Below, in pieces: positions 5,563 to 5,611 of a stretch of DNA of 5,611 bases. Source of the DNA: Hyphomonadaceae bacterium (GTDB lineage: Bacteria; Pseudomonadota; Alphaproteobacteria; Caulobacterales; Aquidulcibacteraceae); contig DPWD01000175.1 of the NCBI GenBank assembly GCA_003526465.1, positions 1 through 5,611 on the forward strand. The letters are read 5' to 3'. The notes under the pieces were generated by a model. It ran no database searches. It was not told the DNA's origin and saw only the letters and a program-made list of their open reading frames with translations. A program made the position numbers and the translations under genes. Position 1 is the first letter of the stretch. Each line of letters begins with the position of its first letter.

Positions 5563-5611
5563 ATGATGGGACAGGCGCGCGCGGCTGGGTCATTGGCGGC
5601 GGCGGGCGCCG
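5563..5611 (+). CDS. N-terminal fragment of an unidentified gene (runs off window)
   Basis: Sixteen full codons are visible (MMGQARAAGSLAAAGA) from ATG 5563, or fifteen from ATG 5566, open to the window end. The preceding GGAGAAG supports a real start. The Ala/Gly-rich beginning with one Arg could be the start of a signal sequence or a disordered leader, but the fragment is too short to name. It lies 87 bp after gluQ on the same strand. Confidence 0.45.
   Translation, partial: MMGQARAAGSLAAAGA

Noticed and set aside
5552..5566. Mini-frame ATG GAG AAG TCA TGA overlapping the last gene's start
   Set aside because: Its first codon lies within the ribosome-binding region of the next gene, it has no site of its own, and five codons is easily chance.

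Overview
This window is 5.6 kb of GC-rich bacterial chromosome. Protein style, GC-rich codon use and gene content (a GluQRS of the RCRPEFE type, an HNH protein of a widespread chromosomal family, a MutT-type Nudix protein) suggest an alphaproteobacterium, possibly near Caulobacterales/Hyphomonadales. That placement is an inference from recalled sequence style, not from a search. No insertion sequence, phage gene, tRNA, rRNA or CRISPR array is visible, and the region looks like ordinary core chromosome with a few unusual intergenic structures.

Left part (1-2616, plus strand): an exported ferritin-like protein with an apparent Tat/lipoprotein signal is followed after 65 bp by a type II NADH dehydrogenase (ndh). 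The second protein can be aligned by eye with E. coli Ndh from the N-terminal FAD loop to an identical C-terminal VIRPRLKLH. The two may be co-transcribed, linking an envelope di-metal protein with a respiratory flavoprotein only by position.

Middle (2617-3226): the ndh-mutT gap holds a nested inverted repeat built from 7-bp units (GGCARTA on one arm, TATTGCC on the other). This is the most distinctive non-coding structure here. It is followed by a MutT-like Nudix hydrolase (plus strand) whose last codons overlap the end of a convergent gene.

Right-middle (3193-4593, minus strand): an HNH endonuclease-family protein has its own putative extended -10 promoter, a strong Shine-Dalgarno that could fold into a hairpin, and an 8-bp inverted repeat just upstream of the -10. 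Behind it lies a PF02230-type carboxylesterase/phospholipase.

Right end (4642-5611, plus strand): gluQ (glutamyl-Q tRNA(Asp) synthetase) is divergent from the esterase across 48 bp. It is followed by an imperfect hairpin and the first 16 codons of a gene that runs off the window. Functionally the genes are a mixed housekeeping set: respiration (ndh), nucleotide-pool sanitation (mutT), tRNA modification (gluQ), ester hydrolysis, and a nuclease-like protein of unknown role. I see no convincing new multi-gene system; the worthwhile leads are the heptad hairpin, the HNH gene's control region and the exported ferritin-like protein.
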